DNA of 43,750 nt, from assembly GCA_030728405.1 (NCBI GenBank), contig JANQZS010000023.1, positions 1 through 43,750 on the forward strand. The letters are read 5' to 3'. This document shows, piece by piece, positions 17,625-26,168 of this stretch. Origin of the DNA: Candidatus Nanopelagicales bacterium. Lineage in GTDB: Bacteria; Actinomycetota; Actinomycetes; S36-B12. Below the pieces are notes generated by a model. That model was not told where the DNA came from and did not search any database. It worked only from the letters and a program-made list of their open reading frames with translations. Made by a program: the position numbers and the translations under genes. Every line of letters starts with the position of its first letter. The stretch's first letter is position 1.

Positions 17625-18078
17625 AATCCGCCGGGCCCTGCCCCGGTGGCACAAAATGGGCGGGAAACGCCACCCGGAATTGGACGGTGCGAGTGCTGCC
17701 ACCGTCGTCACCGCCCACCGTCGCTCGTACGACGTAGCCACCGGGGCGGCCAAATTGGACCTCTCCGCCGACGGCCAACACACTGCGAATGTCGGCTCCG
17801 GGTGTTGAACCAGCAGGGCGGCCAGCTTCAACCTCTCCCTCGACCTTGAATAGCTCCTCACCATCTTCGTGCTCAACGATGATGGTGAGGGGGAAACTCC
17901 GATTGGTGTCGTTCCAGCCGATAAGCAGACTCACGCCAATGCCGAGGTGCACAGTGCCGGCATTCCCATTGGCATCGAAGGGCTGATCCACATCGGTCCA
18001 ACCCGCACCCTGCAGGTAGAGCAGACCGTTGATCGCTTCGGCGTGGTGGGCAAGGGAGACGAACTCAATCGAGGGCAT
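17608..18078 (-). CDS. DUF6941-type protein of unknown function
   Basis: The 156-residue protein starts MPSIEFVSLAHHAEAINGLLYLQGAGWTDV and is rich in predicted beta strands, with regular patterns such as FPLTIIVEHEDGEELFKVEGEVEAGRP. Short actinobacterial proteins with this N-terminus are grouped, as I recall, under DUF6941; no function is known. There is no signal peptide or membrane segment. ATG 18078 is chosen over the ORF-track start 18096 because it begins the conserved sequence and has CAAGAT six bases upstream. It is divergent from the DapC-like gene by 35 bp. Its last 17 bases overlap the end of the heparinase-like gene on the opposite strand. Confidence 0.6.
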   Translation of the reverse strand: MPSIEFVSLAHHAEAINGLLYLQGAGWTDVDQPFDANGNAGTVHLGIGVSLLIGWNDTNRSFPLTIIVEHEDGEELFKVEGEVEAGRPAGSTPGADIRSVLAVGGEVQFGRPGGYVVRATVGGDDGGSTRTVQFRVAFPAHFVPPGQGPADFTLPE

Positions 18079-18084
18079 GGGGTT

Positions 18085-18090
18085 ATCTTG
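18085..18090 (-). promoter_or_regulatory. Weak -10 element CAAGAT of the DUF6941-type gene
   Basis: CAAGAT-N6-ATG keeps the conserved A2, A5 and T6 positions of a -10 box at leaderless spacing. It shares the 35-bp divergent gap with the TACGCT box of the aminotransferase. Confidence 0.35.
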
Positions 18091-18101
18091 CCTCATCCCA
18101 C

Positions 18102-18107
18102 TACGCT
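18102..18107 (+). promoter_or_regulatory. -10 element TACGCT of the DapC-like gene (leaderless)
   Basis: TACGCT-N6-ATG; no Shine-Dalgarno sequence in the gap. It supports the ATG at 18114. Confidence 0.6.
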
Positions 18108-18113
18108 GGGCCT

Positions 18114-19283
18114 ATGTCTGCTCCTGCTAATCCGCTTGTTCTCCGCATGCGGCCACACGCGCGCAGTATTTTCGCGGAAATGTCGGGTCTGGCCCGTGCG
18201 GCCGGGGCGATTAATCTGGGTCAGGGTTTTCCCGATGAGGATGGCCCGGAAAACATTCGTGAGGCTGCGATCGAGGCCATCAGCGAGGGGCGCGGCAACC
18301 AGTATCCGCCAACCCAGGGCATCCCAGAGCTTCGCCAAGCAGTGGCAGATCACCAGAAACGCTTCTACGACATCGATGTTGATCCAGATCTGGGTGTGGT
18401 GGTCACGACCGGGGCGAGTGAAGCCATTCAGTCCACCCTGCTGGCACTGTGTGAGTCCGGCGATGAAGTGGTTGTTTTTCAACCCTGGTTCGACCTATAT
18501 GGCGCCGGTATCGATCTAGCTGGCGCCACCTTGGTCAATGTGCCCTTAAGTGCCCCAGATTTTCGCCCCAACATAGATGCGGTCCGAGCTGCGGTCACTG
18601 ATCGCACCAAAATTATCCTGGTTAACTCACCGCACAATCCAACAGGTGCGGTATTCACCAGAGACGAAATGGCTGCCATTGCGCAGATCGCGATGGACAA
18701 CGACCTCATCGTGATCTCCGATGAGGTGTACGAGCACCTATGGTTCGACCAGCACCGGCACGTACCCATGGCCACCATCCCCGGTATGGCTGAGCGCACC
18801 ATCACCATTGGCAGCGGCGGGAAGATGTTCTCCCTCACCGGGTGGAAGGTCGGTTGGGCGAGTGGCCCGGCACACCTGATCGCCGCGGTTCGCACTATTC
18901 GCCAGCACCTTTCTTTCGCTTCGGGCGGACCATTCCAATATGCCTTCGCCTATGGACTGTCATTGCCAGACGAATACTTTGAGGGTTTGCGATTGTCTAT
19001 GCAGCACAGGCGCGATCTACTTACCGCGGGCCTGACTGACATTGGCTTCACCGTCAACCCATCTCACGGCACATATTTCTTAACTTCAGACCTAGGGCCC
19101 TATGGCGTGACCGATGCCAATGACCTAGCACTGTGGATGCCAGAGCATGTCGGTGTCGCTGTCATCCCGCTACTCAACGCCGGTCGTGCACCTGCGACCC
19201 CGCAAACATTGCGGTGGGCCTTCTGCAAGGCTGAACCCACCCTTGTTGAAGCGTTAGACCGACTACGAAAGGCAGCGCCATGA
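18114..19283 (+). CDS. dapC: PLP-dependent aminotransferase, DapC-like
   Basis: The 389-residue fold-type I aminotransferase resembles mycobacterial Rv0858c, annotated as N-succinyldiaminopimelate aminotransferase of the lysine/peptidoglycan pathway. Matching features: RPHARSIFAEMS at the start, AINLGQGFPDEDGP, NQYPPTQGIPELR, NSPHNPTGAVF, ISDEVYEHLWFD, and the PLP-binding lysine in SGGKMFSLTGWKVGW (about residue 230). The C-terminus has LRWAFCK, the substrate-carboxylate arginine region. Related enzymes act on other amino acids, e.g. methionine or kynurenine, so the substrate is inferred. It overlaps rpiB at ATGA and is probably co-transcribed with it. Confidence 0.8.
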   Translation: MSAPANPLVLRMRPHARSIFAEMSGLARAAGAINLGQGFPDEDGPENIREAAIEAISEGRGNQYPPTQGIPELRQAVADHQKRFYDIDVDPDLGVVVTTGASEAIQSTLLALCESGDEVVVFQPWFDLYGAGIDLAGATLVNVPLSAPDFRPNIDAVRAAVTDRTKIILVNSPHNPTGAVFTRDEMAAIAQIAMDNDLIVISDEVYEHLWFDQHRHVPMATIPGMAERTITIGSGGKMFSLTGWKVGWASGPAHLIAAVRTIRQHLSFASGGPFQYAFAYGLSLPDEYFEGLRLSMQHRRDLLTAGLTDIGFTVNPSHGTYFLTSDLGPYGVTDANDLALWMPEHVGVAVIPLLNAGRAPATPQTLRWAFCKAEPTLVEALDRLRKAAP

Positions 19284-19705
19284 GAATCGCCATCGGCAGC
19301 GACCACGCGGGCTTTCCGCTCAAGCAACCACTCATGCAGTGGTTAGAAGAACAGGGTCATACGGTGCTGGATGCCGGTACGGATTCGCTCGAACGCACCG
19401 ACTACCCGATTTACGGTGCTGAAGTAGGCCGACTTGTTGGCGATGGCGAGGCCGACTTTGGTGTGGCTGTGTGCGGAAGCGGACAGGGTATTTGTATGGC
19501 GGTCAATAAGGTTGATCACGCTCGCGGTGGCATTCTGCGCGATCTTTACGACGCTGAAATGACGCGGCGCCACAACAACGCAAACGTGGCCTGCCTCGGT
19601 GCCCGGGTAACGCCGATTCCTACCGCCAAGGAGCTATTGCGTATCTTCCTCGCTACGCCCTTCGACGGTGGACGGCACGAAGCCCGCGTCGAGCAACTGC
19701 GTTGA
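19280..19705 (+). CDS. rpiB: Ribose-5-phosphate isomerase B
   Basis: The 141-residue enzyme interconverts ribose 5-phosphate and ribulose 5-phosphate in the pentose phosphate pathway. Family marks are MRIAIGSDHAGFPLK, DAGTDS, DYPIYGAEV, the catalytic-type Cys in VCGSGQGICMAVNKV, and the RRHNNANVACLGARV segment. Length is a little under the actinobacterial norm of about 150-160. The ATG overlaps the stop of the aminotransferase (ATGA), so translation is likely coupled. A class III aminotransferase follows 43 bp downstream with its own strong ribosome site. Confidence 0.95.
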   Translation: MRIAIGSDHAGFPLKQPLMQWLEEQGHTVLDAGTDSLERTDYPIYGAEVGRLVGDGEADFGVAVCGSGQGICMAVNKVDHARGGILRDLYDAEMTRRHNNANVACLGARVTPIPTAKELLRIFLATPFDGGRHEARVEQLR

Positions 19706-19748
19706 GGATTGCAGCCCATAGTCTGAGCACGTCCAAAGGAGGATCTTC

Positions 19749-21095
19749 ATGGTGGTCTCACCCGACTCTGCCCGTGGTGCAGAGGTTTATGCCCTTGATC
19801 GCGAGTACGTCTTTCATTCTTGGAGCGCGCAGGGTGCCATCACGCCGCTGCCCATCCAGGGCGCTGAGGGCAGTTATTTTTGGGACTACGAGGGCAACCG
19901 ATACCTGGACTTCTCCAGTCAGTTAGTCAACGTCAATATTGGCCATCAGCATCCCAAAGTTATTTCCGCCATTGCCGAGCAGGCACAACGTCTGGCCACG
20001 ATCGCACCCCAGCACGCCAATGACATGCGCGGTGAAGCAGCCCGACGCATCGTTGACCTAGCCGGGGAGCGCCATCGCATGGTGTTCTTCACCAACGGTG
20101 GCGCCGATGCGGTGGAAAACGCTATCCGTATGGCTCGCATTCACACCCATAAGCACAAGGTGCTGTCCTTCTACCGCTCCTACCACGGCAACACCGGTGC
20201 AGCGATTCAAGCTACTGGAGATCCCCGACGCTGGCCCAATGAATATGCCGCGCAGCAGGTGCACTTCTTCGGCCCGTACGCCTACCGTTCCCCGTTCTGG
20301 TCTGATTCCCCCGAACAAGAATCTGCTCGAGCGCTGGAGCACCTTGAGCAGGTCATTATTTTTGAGGGTCCCCAAACGATCGGTGCGATCCTGATTGAAT
20401 CGGTGGTGGGCACCGCTGGTGTCCTGGTGCCACCGCCGGGCTATCTCGAAGGTGTCCGGGCCCTGTGCGACAAGTACGGAATTCTGTGGATCGCCGACGA
20501 GGTGATGAGCGGATTTGGCCGCACCGGTGCGTGGTTCGCCTGGCAGAACTGGTCGGTTGAACCTGATCTCATCACGTTCGCGAAGGGTTCTAATTCTGGC
20601 TACATCCCGGTGGGTGGCGTCGTGATCTCAGGCGAGGTTGCCGATACGTTCCGCGACAAGGTATTTCCCGGGGGCCTCACCTATTCAGGCCATCCGATCG
20701 CTGCGGCATCCATTGTTGCCTCCATCGATGCGATGAAGGAGGAGGGCATCGTGGAGAACGCAGCATCCATCGGTCGCGATGTACTTGCACCGGGCCTAGC
20801 CGAACTTGCCGAAAAGCACCCGGTGATTGGTGATGTGCGCGGGCTCGGTGTGTTTTGGGCGCTCGACCTGGTTAAAGACCGGGCCACGCGTGAACCCCTG
20901 GCCCCCTACGGCGGAACATCAGCCGCGATGGGCCAGTTGGTATCAGAATGTCGTGCTCGCGGGCTCATGCCCTTCACCAACTTCAACCGGTTGCACGTGG
21001 TGCCTCCGTGCACGGTGACGGTGGATGAAGCCAAGGCAGGTTTGACGATTTTGGATGAGGTCTTCTCTGTCATTGATGCCCACTACGAGGGTTAA
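19749..21095 (+). CDS. Class III (omega) aminotransferase
   Basis: The 448-residue PLP enzyme shows FWDYEGNRYLDFSSQ, FTNGGADAVENAIRMAR, SYHGNTGAAIQATGD, WIADEVMSGFGRTG with the PLP-pairing Asp, and the Schiff-base lysine in ITFAKGSNSGY, followed by GLTYSGHP. This is the class III family, which includes GABA, beta-alanine/taurine-pyruvate and ornithine aminotransferases. The closest pattern I recall is the actinobacterial group related to taurine or beta-alanine:pyruvate enzymes, but substrate choice is not certain. A strong ribosome site (AAAGGAGGA) lies about 7 bases upstream of the ATG, with TAGTCT about 25 bases upstream as a possible -10. The stop overlaps the convergent lipoprotein stop in TTAA. 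Confidence 0.85.
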   Translation: MVVSPDSARGAEVYALDREYVFHSWSAQGAITPLPIQGAEGSYFWDYEGNRYLDFSSQLVNVNIGHQHPKVISAIAEQAQRLATIAPQHANDMRGEAARRIVDLAGERHRMVFFTNGGADAVENAIRMARIHTHKHKVLSFYRSYHGNTGAAIQATGDPRRWPNEYAAQQVHFFGPYAYRSPFWSDSPEQESARALEHLEQVIIFEGPQTIGAILIESVVGTAGVLVPPPGYLEGVRALCDKYGILWIADEVMSGFGRTGAWFAWQNWSVEPDLITFAKGSNSGYIPVGGVVISGEVADTFRDKVFPGGLTYSGHPIAAASIVASIDAMKEEGIVENAASIGRDVLAPGLAELAEKHPVIGDVRGLGVFWALDLVKDRATREPLAPYGGTSAAMGQLVSECRARGLMPFTNFNRLHVVPPCTVTVDEAKAGLTILDEVFSVIDAHYEG

Positions 21096-22492
21096 TTAAT
21101 CAGTAAGGGGTCTGCGCCCTGCACCACCGTGCCGGAATCGCGCACGCGAACGTTGTAAAACCCCGATCGGCTCGGCACCGATACCGAGATCTGGGTGCCA
21201 ACTGCACGCACCGTGCTGGTGGTGACACGCTTACCGCCGCGCAAAATGATGAGGGTGGTGCCCACCGGCCACGCCCCGGGCGCAATGGTCAGCAGCAGAT
21301 CTTGACCCTGTCGTTTCGCCTCGGTAACAGCGAAGGGCAACACGGTGATGTCGATTTTCTTGCGAGGTAGCGAGCCCACCACGAGTTGATAGTTTTTCGA
21401 TGCAGAAGTGATGCGCGCGCGAATGTCGACCACCCGCAAAGATCCATTTTCATCAACGCTGCCGAGCGCAAGCACTTCATCCCCCCACAGCACCTGGGCG
21501 AGAGTGCCCGATGCGACGCCTGCTGTATTGGCCGTGAGTGAGAACGGTTGCTCTGCGCTGAATTGAGTTGACGGCACCGGCGACTCCACCCGAACGCGTG
21601 GCTGGCGCACCCCTACCGACGTTGTCGCCCGCCCGATGGGTGCGGCGAACGAAGCCACCGGCTCGCCGGCGGCACATTGGTACTGGTTAATGAGCGGGTC
21701 GCACGCAGGTTGATCACCACGGGCGGTGATGTTAAGACGGGACCCTTCACCAGGAACCGTTGCGAACTCCGCGGCAGCGGTACCGCTGTCGTCGGTGAGT
21801 AAAACAGCACGTCGGGTGCCATTGAAAAACCGGCCCGGGCCATCTTCTGGAGTGGTCAAAATGACAGCAACACCGGCTACCGGATTGTTGAATGCATCGG
21901 TCACGGCAACGATCGCGGTCACCGGCTTGCCCGCACGCACCCGCTCAACCTCGGTACGCACCTCCACATTGCGCGCTGCGGCAGGGCTCGTGACGACGGT
22001 GACATCGGCTGATTCGCTGTTCTTCCCGCGTGCGGTCACCGTGACCTGACCTGCGGTTGTGCCCAGCAGGAACACACTGGCCACGCAGCCATCGCCCCCG
22101 GCCACGGTGAACACGGTCACCTGGTCGGGCGCCTGCGACCAGGGGTCATCCAGCCGCTCGATGAAGTGTGCGCCGGGAGCGGTGAACGTGACCGGTGCGT
22201 TGGCGGTACTGGCCCGCACGCTCACCTGCACTACCGAGGGCCGATCAAGGGGTCCGGCGGTGAGCCCGGCGAAGGGCACGGTGAGCGTGGTGGCGAAGGT
22301 GGCGGCGCTGACCTGATCGAAGGTCAAGCCGAAGATCTGGGGTGGCTGCCCAGCGGTGGCATCGGCGCACAAAGTTGGCATCGGACTGGCGCTCGTGGAG
22401 TCGGTGGGGTCAACCGTGGAGTTTTCGCCCGTGCAGGCGCTCACCCCGAGGAGTACCAGCGTCAAGATGACGGCGTTGGTCGAGCCACGCAT
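21092..22492 (-). CDS. Lipoprotein with Ig-like (Big_1-type) domains
   Basis: The 466-residue protein has a lipoprotein signal (ILTLVLLGVSAC, Cys near residue 20), so it should be anchored on the outer face of the membrane. A Thr/Ser/Pro-rich linker follows. Then come beta-sandwich segments, one with VTAIVAVTDAFNNPVAGVAVILTT and LLTDDSGTAAAEF, the typical pattern of invasin-type Big_1 domains. The rest is strand-rich without a family I recognise. The function is unknown; a surface adhesion or structural role is inferred. The start has TAAGGT exactly six bases upstream of ATG. It is divergent from purD and meets the class III aminotransferase tail-to-tail, sharing the four bases TTAA. Confidence 0.68.
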   Translation of the reverse strand: MRGSTNAVILTLVLLGVSACTGENSTVDPTDSTSASPMPTLCADATAGQPPQIFGLTFDQVSAATFATTLTVPFAGLTAGPLDRPSVVQVSVRASTANAPVTFTAPGAHFIERLDDPWSQAPDQVTVFTVAGGDGCVASVFLLGTTAGQVTVTARGKNSESADVTVVTSPAAARNVEVRTEVERVRAGKPVTAIVAVTDAFNNPVAGVAVILTTPEDGPGRFFNGTRRAVLLTDDSGTAAAEFATVPGEGSRLNITARGDQPACDPLINQYQCAAGEPVASFAAPIGRATTSVGVRQPRVRVESPVPSTQFSAEQPFSLTANTAGVASGTLAQVLWGDEVLALGSVDENGSLRVVDIRARITSASKNYQLVVGSLPRKKIDITVLPFAVTEAKRQGQDLLLTIAPGAWPVGTTLIILRGGKRVTTSTVRAVGTQISVSVPSRSGFYNVRVRDSGTVVQGADPLLIN

Positions 22493-22498
22493 GCGAAC

Positions 22499-22504
22499 AC
22501 CTTA
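22499..22504 (-). promoter_or_regulatory. -10 element TAAGGT of the lipoprotein gene (leaderless)
   Basis: TAAGGT-N6-ATG on the minus strand lies within the 44-bp gap to purD. Confidence 0.6.
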
Positions 22505-22536
22505 GATCGGATAGGCGCCCGATAGTGTTCAACATC

Positions 22537-23787
22537 GTGAAGATCCTCCTGGTGGGTTCTGGCGCACGTGAGCATGCGTTGCTGCGTGCCTTGATAGCCG
22601 GCGGCGACGAAGTAGTCGTGGCCCCGGGCAACGTCGGAATGACCGAGGCGGCTGCTCGATTTCCGCTGAATGTCTCCGATGGGCAGGCAATTGCTGACCT
22701 TGCGGAGACCGAAAGTGTCGATCTGGTCGTGATCGGCCCAGAGTTACCCCTGGTGAACGGCGCAGCCGATGCTGTCCGAGCGCGTGGGATCGCCTGCTTT
22801 GGCCCATCAGCTGAAGCCGCGCTACTTGAAGGCAGCAAAGCTTTTGCCAAGCAGGTGATGGCCGCTGCCGGGGTTCCCACCGCGATGGCCAGAGTGTGCA
22901 CCAACCAGACCGAGGTCGAGTCTGCCCTTGACGCTTTTGGCCCACCGTTCGTTGTTAAGGATGATGGTTTGGCCGGCGGCAAGGGCGTGGTAGTTACCGA
23001 CGACCGAAGGATCGCTGGTGAGCACGCAGCGGTGTGCCTGCAGCGCCATGGCGAAGCCGCGGTGGTCATTGAGGAATACCTCGACGGACCTGAGGTGTCC
23101 CTGTTTGCCATCACCGACGGTGTCACCGTCGTGCCACTGCAGCCGGCCCAGGATTACAAGCGCCTCGGTGACGGTGACGCAGGCCCCAACACCGGCGGTA
23201 TGGGTGCGTATTCGCCGCTGCCCTGGGCACCGGAGGGTCTCGTCGACGACATCGTCGCGCGCGTGATTCAGCCCACCATCGACCGGATGCGTCTTGACGG
23301 CGTGCCCTTCGCAGGACTTCTCTATGCCGGCCTCGCACTCACCTCGCGGGGACTTCGGGTAGTGGAGTTCAACGCTCGGTTTGGGGACCCAGAAACCCAG
23401 GCGGTGCTGGCTCGCCTCGAGTCACCGCTGGGCCCGCTTCTGTTCGCTGCGGCCACCGGGACTTTGGCCGAGGTGGCGCCACCGCGCTGGTCTAATGATG
23501 CCGCGGTTGTGGTGGTGCTAGCCGCAGCAAACTACCCGCAGGCGCCGCGCCTGGGTGATGAAGTGTGCGGAGTGGAACAGGCCGACGCCCTCGTTGACGT
23601 TGCGGTGCTTCATGCCGGAACTGAGGTTGCTGATGGTCGACTCCTTTCAGCCGGCGGCCGGGTACTCACGGTGGTGGGCTGCGGTGCCAACCTGTCCGAT
23701 GCACGCGAGCGCGCATATGCGGCACTCGACCACATCACGCTGGCAGACAGCCAGTTTCGGCGTGATATTGCACTAAATAAGGATTAG
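22537..23787 (+). CDS. purD: Phosphoribosylamine-glycine ligase (GAR synthetase)
   Basis: The 416-residue ATP-grasp enzyme makes glycinamide ribonucleotide, the second step of purine synthesis. Signatures: VKILLVGSGAREHALL at the N-terminus, GPELPLVNGAAD, FVVKDDGLAGGKGVVV (ATP grasp), DYKRLGDGDAGPNTGGMGAYSP, and VVEFNARFGDPETQ with metal ligands. The ORF track starts at GTG 22525; GTG 22537 is preferred because PurD proteins begin at this glycine-rich strand, and TAGTGT lies eight bases before it. It leads a purD-purB-purC-galE run. The divergent lipoprotein promoter lies in the same short gap. Confidence 0.94.
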   Translation: MKILLVGSGAREHALLRALIAGGDEVVVAPGNVGMTEAAARFPLNVSDGQAIADLAETESVDLVVIGPELPLVNGAADAVRARGIACFGPSAEAALLEGSKAFAKQVMAAAGVPTAMARVCTNQTEVESALDAFGPPFVVKDDGLAGGKGVVVTDDRRIAGEHAAVCLQRHGEAAVVIEEYLDGPEVSLFAITDGVTVVPLQPAQDYKRLGDGDAGPNTGGMGAYSPLPWAPEGLVDDIVARVIQPTIDRMRLDGVPFAGLLYAGLALTSRGLRVVEFNARFGDPETQAVLARLESPLGPLLFAAATGTLAEVAPPRWSNDAAVVVVLAAANYPQAPRLGDEVCGVEQADALVDVAVLHAGTEVADGRLLSAGGRVLTVVGCGANLSDARERAYAALDHITLADSQFRRDIALNKD

Positions 23788-23805
23788 TCAGGGGTTGATG
23801 AGGGA

Positions 23806-25251
23806 GTGAGCCAGGTGCCTGAAGACAGTTCGGTATATCCCGATGTGCTGGCGCAGCGCTATGCCTCAGCACGCATGCGGTTGATCTGGTCGCCCGAGGA
23901 GCGGGTGCGCAGCGAACGGCAATTGTGGCTGGCCGTGCTCACCGCGCAGGAGCAGTTGGGGGTGTCGGTTCCCGCTGGAGCGATCCAGGCTTATCAAGCA
24001 GTGGCGGCGCAGGTAGATCTTGCGTCCATTTCCGCACGCGAACGGGTAACGCGTCATGACGTGAAGGCCAGAATTGAGGAGTTCAATGCTCTTGCTGGTT
24101 TCGAGTCGATTCACCTAGGCATGACGAGTCGGGACCTCACCGAAAACGTCGAGCAAATGATGATCCGTGCATCTTTAAAGGTGGTTCGAGACAACTGTGT
24201 TGCTGCGCTCGCTCGGCTCAGCGACCTTTCTATCCGGTTTAATGATCAACCCCTGACGGGTCGGTCGCACAACGTCGCCGCTCAAATGACCACGCTGGGT
24301 AAACGCTTTGCCAGTGCAGCTCAGGAACTTCTTACCGCCTACGACCGACTAACCACACTCTTGCAGCGGTACCCACTTCGGGGAATTAAAGGTCCGGTAG
24401 GCACGGCCCAAGACATGCTCACGTTGCTGGGTGATGACCTACAGCGGCTCGCTCAACTTGAGCACGCGGTCATGACACATCTGGGGTTCACCGACGTCCT
24501 CGACAGTGTCGGCCAGGTGTATCCGCGGTCCCTGGACTACGACGTTGTATCGACGCTGGTTCAGGTAGCCGCAGGGCCCAGTAGCTTGGCAACGACGGTG
24601 CGTCTGATGGCCGGCGGCGAACTTGTTACCGAAGGGTTTCGGCCCGGCCAGGTTGGCTCCAGTGCAATGCCGCACAAAATGAACTCCCGCTCCAGTGAAC
24701 GCATCAACGGTTTCGCGGTCATCCTGCGCGGATACGCATCCATGGTGGGTGAACTTGCCGGTGGCCAATGGAATGAGGGTGACGTTGCCTGCTCGGTCGT
24801 GCGACGTGTGGCGCTGCCCGATGCCTTTTTCGCCGTCGACGGTTTATTCGAGACGTTCTTGACCGTGCTCGACGAGTTCGGCGCCTATCCGGCTGTCATC
24901 GAGAAAGAGTTGGCGCGGTACCTGCCATTCCTGGCCACAACGCGAGCACTGATGGCGGCGGTGCAAGCAGGGGTGGGCAGAGAGACCGCACACGAAGCCA
25001 TTAAGGAACATGCGGTGGCGGTGGCACTCAACATGCGTGAGGGTGGGGCAACGAATGACCTGGTTGATCGGTTGTCTACCGACCCCCGCCTTGCCACCGT
25101 GCCACCGGACACCTGGGTGCATTTGTTGGCAGACCCCATGAGTTTCGCCGGTGCGGCAACGAGTCAGGTCGGTCGAGTGGTCGAACGGATCAGCGCGATC
25201 GTGGCTGCCCACCCCCAGGCTGCTGCGTACGCACCGGCATCGATCCTTTAG
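23806..25251 (+). CDS. purB: Adenylosuccinate lyase
   Basis: The 481-residue fumarase-superfamily enzyme cleaves SAICAR and adenylosuccinate in purine synthesis. Family marks: RYASARMRLIWSPE, TRHDVKARIEEFNALAG, HLGMTSRDLTENVEQ, GRSHNVAAQ, and the flexible signature loop GSSAMPHKMNSRSSER. Length equals actinobacterial PurB. GTG 23815 (VPEDSSVYPD) is an alternative start because GAGGGAGTG then lies at proper ribosome-site spacing; for GTG 23806 the purine run is almost adjacent. Nineteen bases follow purD and 20 precede purC, in line with one operon. Confidence 0.95.
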   Translation: MSQVPEDSSVYPDVLAQRYASARMRLIWSPEERVRSERQLWLAVLTAQEQLGVSVPAGAIQAYQAVAAQVDLASISARERVTRHDVKARIEEFNALAGFESIHLGMTSRDLTENVEQMMIRASLKVVRDNCVAALARLSDLSIRFNDQPLTGRSHNVAAQMTTLGKRFASAAQELLTAYDRLTTLLQRYPLRGIKGPVGTAQDMLTLLGDDLQRLAQLEHAVMTHLGFTDVLDSVGQVYPRSLDYDVVSTLVQVAAGPSSLATTVRLMAGGELVTEGFRPGQVGSSAMPHKMNSRSSERINGFAVILRGYASMVGELAGGQWNEGDVACSVVRRVALPDAFFAVDGLFETFLTVLDEFGAYPAVIEKELARYLPFLATTRALMAAVQAGVGRETAHEAIKEHAVAVALNMREGGATNDLVDRLSTDPRLATVPPDTWVHLLADPMSFAGAATSQVGRVVERISAIVAAHPQAAAYAPASIL

Positions 25252-25271
25252 TTGAGTGAGAGACTGCACAC

Positions 25272-26168
25272 GTGTCGATTACCCCAGATGATGTGCAACT
25301 ACCCGAGGGCTACACACATCTGTACTCAGGCAAGGTGCGCGACCTTTATCGGTCGCCTGAGGGGCGGCTGCTTTTCGTTGCCTCCGACCGAATTTCTGCC
25401 TACGACTGGGTGTTGCCGTCCACGATTCCAGACAAGGGCAAAATTCTCACCAGCCTGAGTCTGTGGTGGTTTCACCAGTTCGAAGGAGTGGTGCCTAACC
25501 ATGTGGTGTCCACGCACGTTCCCGCTGTCGTTGCTGGGCGAGCGATGCTGTGCCAAGAACTGGAAATGATGCCCATCGAATGTGTCGTGCGCGGCTATCT
25601 CGCCGGGTCGGGGTACACCGACTACCTCGCGACCCGCCAGATCTGTGGCAAAGGGCTACCTCCCGGTTTGAAGGAGGGCTCCCAGCTGCCCGTACCCATT
25701 TTCACCCCGGCCACTAAGGCGGCTCTCGGTGATCACGACCAAAACATTACCTACGACGAAGTGATCACCACGGTGGGGCAAAACGAGGCGCAGGACTTAA
25801 AACGTCTATCGGTTGATGTCTATGAGCGTGCTGCTGAAATTGGGGCACGTCGGGGTTTAATCCTGGCCGATACGAAATTCGAATTCGGTATTGCCCAAGA
25901 GGGTCGATATCGCGGGCACATGGTGCTGGCCGATGAGGTGCTCACCCCGGACTCTTCGCGTTGGTGGCCCCAGGATGTTTGGCAGCCGGGGCAACCTCAG
26001 CCATCCTTTGATAAACAGTTTGTTCGCGATTGGCTGATGTCGCCGGAGTCGGGGTGGCACAAAGACAGTGGAGAACCCCCGCCTGCGCTGCCGGAAAAAG
26101 TGATCGAGCAGACGCGCGCAAAGTATGTTGAGGTCTACGAGCGGCTCACCGAGGAGAAATTTCATTGA
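25272..26168 (+). CDS. purC: SAICAR synthetase
   Basis: Phosphoribosylaminoimidazole-succinocarboxamide synthase, 298 residues, joins aspartate to CAIR with ATP. Visible: YSGKVRDLY near residue 18, VASDRISAYDWVLPSTIPDKG, ECVVRGYLAGSGYTDYL, FTPATKAALGDHDQNI and LADTKFEFGI with the catalytic acids. The length fits the long bacterial/yeast-like type. GTG 25272 starts the conserved region. The last base of the preceding codon and the TGA form a TTGA overlap with galE. Purine pathway neighbours purD and purB confirm the role. Confidence 0.96.
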   Translation: MSITPDDVQLPEGYTHLYSGKVRDLYRSPEGRLLFVASDRISAYDWVLPSTIPDKGKILTSLSLWWFHQFEGVVPNHVVSTHVPAVVAGRAMLCQELEMMPIECVVRGYLAGSGYTDYLATRQICGKGLPPGLKEGSQLPVPIFTPATKAALGDHDQNITYDEVITTVGQNEAQDLKRLSVDVYERAAEIGARRGLILADTKFEFGIAQEGRYRGHMVLADEVLTPDSSRWWPQDVWQPGQPQPSFDKQFVRDWLMSPESGWHKDSGEPPPALPEKVIEQTRAKYVEVYERLTEEKFH

